DNA from: an uncultured Lachnospiraceae bacterium | GTDB taxonomy: Bacteria; Bacillota; Clostridia; Lachnospirales; Lachnospiraceae | Assembly: GCA_910578885.1 (NCBI GenBank) | Contig: CAJTSH010000082.1 | Coordinates: 1-6,899 of the forward strand | DNA length: 6,899 nucleotides | Direction: 5' to 3' | In this document: positions 5,315 to 6,899 of the stretch, piece by piece | How the letters are laid out: each line of letters begins with the position of its first letter | Position numbering within the stretch: position 1 is the stretch's first letter | Notes under the pieces: generated by a model | What the model was told of the DNA's origin: nothing | Databases searched by the model: none | The model's input: only the letters and a program-made list of their open reading frames with translations | Program-made: the position numbers and the translations under genes

Positions 5315-5376
5315 AAGTGCTTTTGTTTAAGTTTTAGCGGCACTCCCACATACCGCAGAAACACCACCTAGCACTT
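5315..5376. repeat. Nested inverted repeats upstream of the DUF3788 promoter
   Basis: AAGTGC (5315-5320) and GCACTT (5371-5376) enclose a more GC-rich stretch with GCGG (5337-5340) and CCGC (5353-5356). This could be a folded RNA, an operator or the scar of an element. No T-run is present. Confidence 0.35.
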
Positions 5377-5407
5377 ATAAATAAATTATCCACTCTCCAC
5401 AATATCC

Positions 5408-5437
5408 TTTACACAATAGCAGAAAATATGTTATATT
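5408..5437 (+). promoter_or_regulatory. Promoter of the holin-like toxin
   Basis: TTTACA (5408-5413) and TATATT (5432-5437) are 18 bases apart, each 5 of 6 to the sigma-A consensus. Transcription would begin near 5444, giving a leader of about 93 bases before the toxin ATG. Confidence 0.6.
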
Positions 5438-5490
5438 GTCGATAGGGAAATCCATAGAGCCAAAGGCGGCTTTGCCCCTCTTATTTTTTC

Positions 5491-5529
5491 GGAGGGTTCA
5501 AGTAGCCCTCCAGACGAAAGAAAGGAGGG
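5491..5529 (+). promoter_or_regulatory. Leader switch masking the toxin ribosome binding site
   Basis: GGAGGG (5491-5496), CCCTCC (5506-5511) and GGAGGG (5524-5529) follow one another. The last is the Shine-Dalgarno, 7 bases before ATG. The middle CCCTCC can pair fully with either flanking copy, giving an open or a closed binding site. Translation of type I toxins is commonly held back by such pairing; the assignment here is inferred from sequence. Confidence 0.55.
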
Positions 5530-5536
5530 CGATGCA

Positions 5537-5632
5537 ATGTACGTTACATATCAGGATTTAATCCAGATTGGGATACTCATTGTTGCCCTTGCCAATTTGA
5601 TTTATCAGATTTACAAGGGAAAAAAGAAATAG
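5537..5632 (+). CDS. Holin-like type I toxin peptide, 31 aa
   Basis: Tiny membrane peptide that I assign to the Firmicutes holin-like toxin group (type I toxin-antitoxin systems): MYVTYQDLIQ, a single membrane segment IGILIVALANLIYQI (11-25) and a basic tail YKGKKK. Members of this kind insert into the cytoplasmic membrane and depolarise it when overproduced. Start: GGAGGG (5524-5529) lies 7 bases before ATG at 5537; an ATG at 5532 opens a 9-codon frame and is too close to that site. It is the only plus-strand gene in the window. Its own promoter, a folded leader and a convergent antisense transcript that ends inside its 3' part complete the usual type I layout. The family match rests on the pattern M-x-T-Y-x-x-L, one hydrophobic helix and a lysine end. 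Confidence 0.75.
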   Translation: MYVTYQDLIQIGILIVALANLIYQIYKGKKK

Positions 5633-5658
5633 CCGCCACTATTCGCAGTAGTGACGGC
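5620..5658 (-). terminator. Terminator of the antisense RNA, overlapping the toxin stop
   Basis: On the minus strand GCCGTCACTA and TAGTGGCGGC form a 10-bp stem with one G-U pair (5649-5658 with 5632-5641), followed by TATTTCTTTTTT over the toxin's lysine codons. On the plus strand the same position is a C-A mismatch, so the hairpin is selected mainly on the minus strand. Confidence 0.7.
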
Positions 5659-5695
5659 ATACCTCGTATGAGGCAAAATTTGTCATAATGTGGGT

Positions 5696-5722
5696 AGAGC
5701 CGCTTCTATGGCTTTCCCTTTT
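5696..5722 (+). terminator. Likely terminator of the toxin mRNA
   Basis: AGAGCC (5696-5701) pairs with GGCTTT (5710-5715) over 6 bp with one G-U pair and an 8-base loop, followed by CCCTTTT. The T-run is short, so this is a modest terminator. Confidence 0.45.
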
Positions 5723-5730
5723 ATATGTAT

Positions 5731-5759
5731 AATATAGCACATCCAAGAGTAAAACGCAA
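5731..5759 (-). promoter_or_regulatory. Candidate promoter of the antisense RNA
   Basis: Minus-strand TTGCGT (5754-5759) and TATATT (5731-5736), 17 bases apart. The -10 is good and the -35 weak; a TATACA a few bases on is an alternative -10. Confidence 0.45.
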
Positions 5760-5793
5760 CAAATTTTTATGTTCTCGTCAAGATATGAAAATC

Positions 5794-6219
5794 TCATTTC
5801 TCGGCACATTCAGTAAATAATGACCACGCATATCTAAATCCTAACCCAAATAACAGTTCATCATTTTTCAACCAAAGATTTAAAATATAATTTTCCAATT
5901 CTCGGTAATCCTCTTTATCCAGCTTTCCCTCCAGCCAATCTAAATCAACATTATTTTTCATCATTACACGATTATATTCCCAAGTATTTGTAAACCTCTC
6001 AAAAATCCCATGAATCCTACTGTTTGTTTCGTCCATTTCCCAAAAGAATCTTTCCCGTTCCGTGTCACGCCTGCCTACTTTGATTAAAAATTGACTATCG
6101 TCAGATGTCGCTATCCCAAGCAGACCGCCGTCTTCTGTAATCTGTTCTACCTTGGTAGCAGATACTTCCATTTTTTCAAGACTATTTAAAAGCATATCTG
6201 TAAATTTTTCAATATTCAT
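5794..6219 (-). CDS. Unknown soluble protein, 141 aa
   Basis: Not recognised. Start: AAGGAAAGGG (6226-6235) lies 6 bases before ATG at 6219; an in-frame ATG at 6264 has no binding site and would add an atypical basic extension. Seen: MNIEKFTDMLLNSLEKMEVS, a hydrophobic strand LLGIATSDDSQFLIKVG (33-49), charged RRDTERERFFWEMDE, EYNRVMMKNNVDLDWLEGKL and an aromatic C-terminal segment LLFGLGFRYAWSLFTECAEK. Net acidic, mixed alpha/beta, no signal peptide or membrane segment. It lies 48 bases after a larger unknown gene in the same orientation. Such paired small acidic orphans are common among immunity or anti-toxin-like accessory proteins, but nothing here proves that role. Confidence 0.7.
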   Translation of the reverse strand: MNIEKFTDMLLNSLEKMEVSATKVEQITEDGGLLGIATSDDSQFLIKVGRRDTERERFFWEMDETNSRIHGIFERFTNTWEYNRVMMKNNVDLDWLEGKLDKEDYRELENYILNLWLKNDELLFGLGFRYAWSLFTECAEK

Positions 6220-6267
6220 AATTCGCCCTTTCCTTAGTTCTTCTTTACAAAAACTTCTTATCATGCC

Positions 6268-6816
6268 TTATACTAATATTTCATTTGCGCCGTTTCCTTT
6301 ATTTTCACGCATATCCAACAGGATTGTTTCTGCATAACTGCGCACTAATCTCCAATATTCATATTCCATGTTCCCGATATGTTCTGTTAATTCCCCCCCC
6401 AATAACTTCTCACATTCAGGATTTGCATACAGAATAAAAATTTTTCCGTCTTTAAACCGCTTAATCACAAAATACTGCCTTGTATCTCTGCTGTCATCAC
6501 TCTTTGCAAAAAGAAGGTACACCCGCAATATATCGCTGATATTAGGGGTATATGGCGGAAGTAAAATCTGTAAGATATTGACTCCCCCTCTTTCAAACAT
6601 TTCTACTTCAAAATCTAGATTTCCATATGGATATGGCAAGCCGTCATCCTCACACAATGTTTGGTACATATCATGGATAAAAACTTTACCGTCCTGCTTC
6701 AGAAACCCGAAAAATTCATCTCGCTCTTTTTCTGTCCCCTTATATAACATTGCAGGAATCAGCGTTTCAAAAAGTTCATAGCGCAGACAATCATATCTGT
6801 CATACTCCGTTTCCAC
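6268..6816 (-). CDS. Unknown soluble protein, 182 aa, GTG start, internal 8-G tract
   Basis: Not recognised. Start: GGAGGT (6824-6829) lies 7 bases before GTG at 6816. Seen: an acidic helix METEYDRYDCLRYELFE, ERDEFFGFLKQDGKVFIHDM (31-50), VNILQILLPPYTPNISDILR (79-98), YLLFAKSDDSRDTRQYFVIK (100-119), GKIFILYANPECEKLLGGEL (123-142), and a helical end YWRLVRSYAETILLDM. It looks like a single alpha/beta domain with no signal peptide. Eight consecutive G on the coding strand (6393-6400) fall at residues 139-142, where a one-base slip would truncate the protein. An immunity-like or accessory role is conceivable from the context only. Confidence 0.7.
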   Translation of the reverse strand: METEYDRYDCLRYELFETLIPAMLYKGTEKERDEFFGFLKQDGKVFIHDMYQTLCEDDGLPYPYGNLDFEVEMFERGGVNILQILLPPYTPNISDILRVYLLFAKSDDSRDTRQYFVIKRFKDGKIFILYANPECEKLLGGELTEHIGNMEYEYWRLVRSYAETILLDMRENKGNGANEILV

Positions 6817-6819
6817 ACT

Positions 6820-6899
6820 TTACACCTCCGTATTTCTAATACCTTTAGGCGTTTGCGAAACGCCACAAGCCGCATAAATACGGCATTTTTCTTTAACAA
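6820..6899 (-). CDS. Possible 3' end of an upstream gene, cut by the window edge
   Basis: One minus-strand frame is open from the window edge to TAA at 6820-6822 (VKEKCRIYAACGVSQTPKGI, then RNTEV). The stop is 3 bases before the next GTG and just after its binding site, a spacing typical of operons. The same bases hold two hairpins, so this could be an untranslated leader instead. Confidence 0.35.
   Translation of the reverse strand, partial: VKEKCRIYAACGVSQTPKGIRNTEV
6848..6864. repeat. Perfect 7-bp hairpin at the right edge
   Basis: GGCGTTT (6848-6854) and AAACGCC (6858-6864) flank a 3-base loop. A second short stem GCCG/CGGC (6869-6872 with 6881-6884) followed by ATTTTT lies just beyond and would read as a weak plus-strand terminator. 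Confidence 0.5.

Larger units (their letters stand above)
5618..5724 (-). ncRNA. Candidate antisense antitoxin RNA
   Basis: Inferred RNA of roughly 105 bases, from a minus-strand promoter at 5731-5759 to the terminator at 5620-5658, so it overlaps the end of the toxin frame and its 3' untranslated region. No open frame with a binding site lies on it. Antisense RNAs placed this way pair with the toxin mRNA 3' end in Bacillus systems such as txpA/RatA. Confidence 0.5.

Noticed and set aside
5239..5371. Short minus-strand frame ending at the DUF3788 binding site
   Set aside because: No convincing ribosome binding site, and a strong promoter lies inside it. Probably not translated.

Overview
The window looks like an accessory stretch of a low-GC Gram-positive gut anaerobe, most likely a member of the Lachnospiraceae or a related Clostridia. 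The reasons are strong AGGAGG-type ribosome binding sites before nearly every gene, AT-rich intergenic DNA, a Firmicutes holin-like toxin, and small proteins resembling those carried by Clostridia conjugative transposons. No rRNA, tRNA, CRISPR array or intact transposase is visible.

Left block (about 1-3130, all minus strand): a compact string of mobile-element cargo genes read from right to left. It holds a 78-aa unknown gene, a 79-aa unknown gene, a 212-aa unknown gene, a small frameshifted gene, the N-terminal stub of an NAD-dependent DNA ligase joined out of frame to the 3' end of another gene, and a class I SAM-dependent N6-adenine-type methyltransferase. Two broken genes and a deletion junction show the block is decaying. 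The 212-aa gene contains two copies of a 55-bp palindromic repeat. They lie in different reading frames, and every difference within the hairpin stem is compensated. This is the most unusual signal in the window.

Middle (3137-4285): a type II toxin-antitoxin pair (RelE/ParE-like toxin, small antitoxin first) with a good promoter and a terminator. It is followed by about 490 bases without an intact gene. That gap contains a 12-bp inverted repeat, two TATTACCA direct repeats 11 bp apart and a short open remnant, and it could be the end of an integrated element.

Right block (4286-6899): a YjaB-like GNAT acetyltransferase and a DUF3788 gene share one minus-strand transcription unit with a clear promoter. 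A single plus-strand gene follows: a 31-aa membrane peptide of the holin-like type I toxin kind. It has a structured leader and a likely convergent antisense RNA that terminates inside the toxin gene. Two uncharacterised acidic soluble proteins come next. They are coupled to each other and perhaps to a gene running off the right edge, and an 8-G tract lies inside the larger one.

Functionally, the window combines element cargo (methyltransferase, ligase remnant, small unknown proteins) with two stability or defence modules (a type II and a type I toxin-antitoxin system) and metabolic or unknown accessory genes. Identifications rest on recognised motifs only. No database search was possible.
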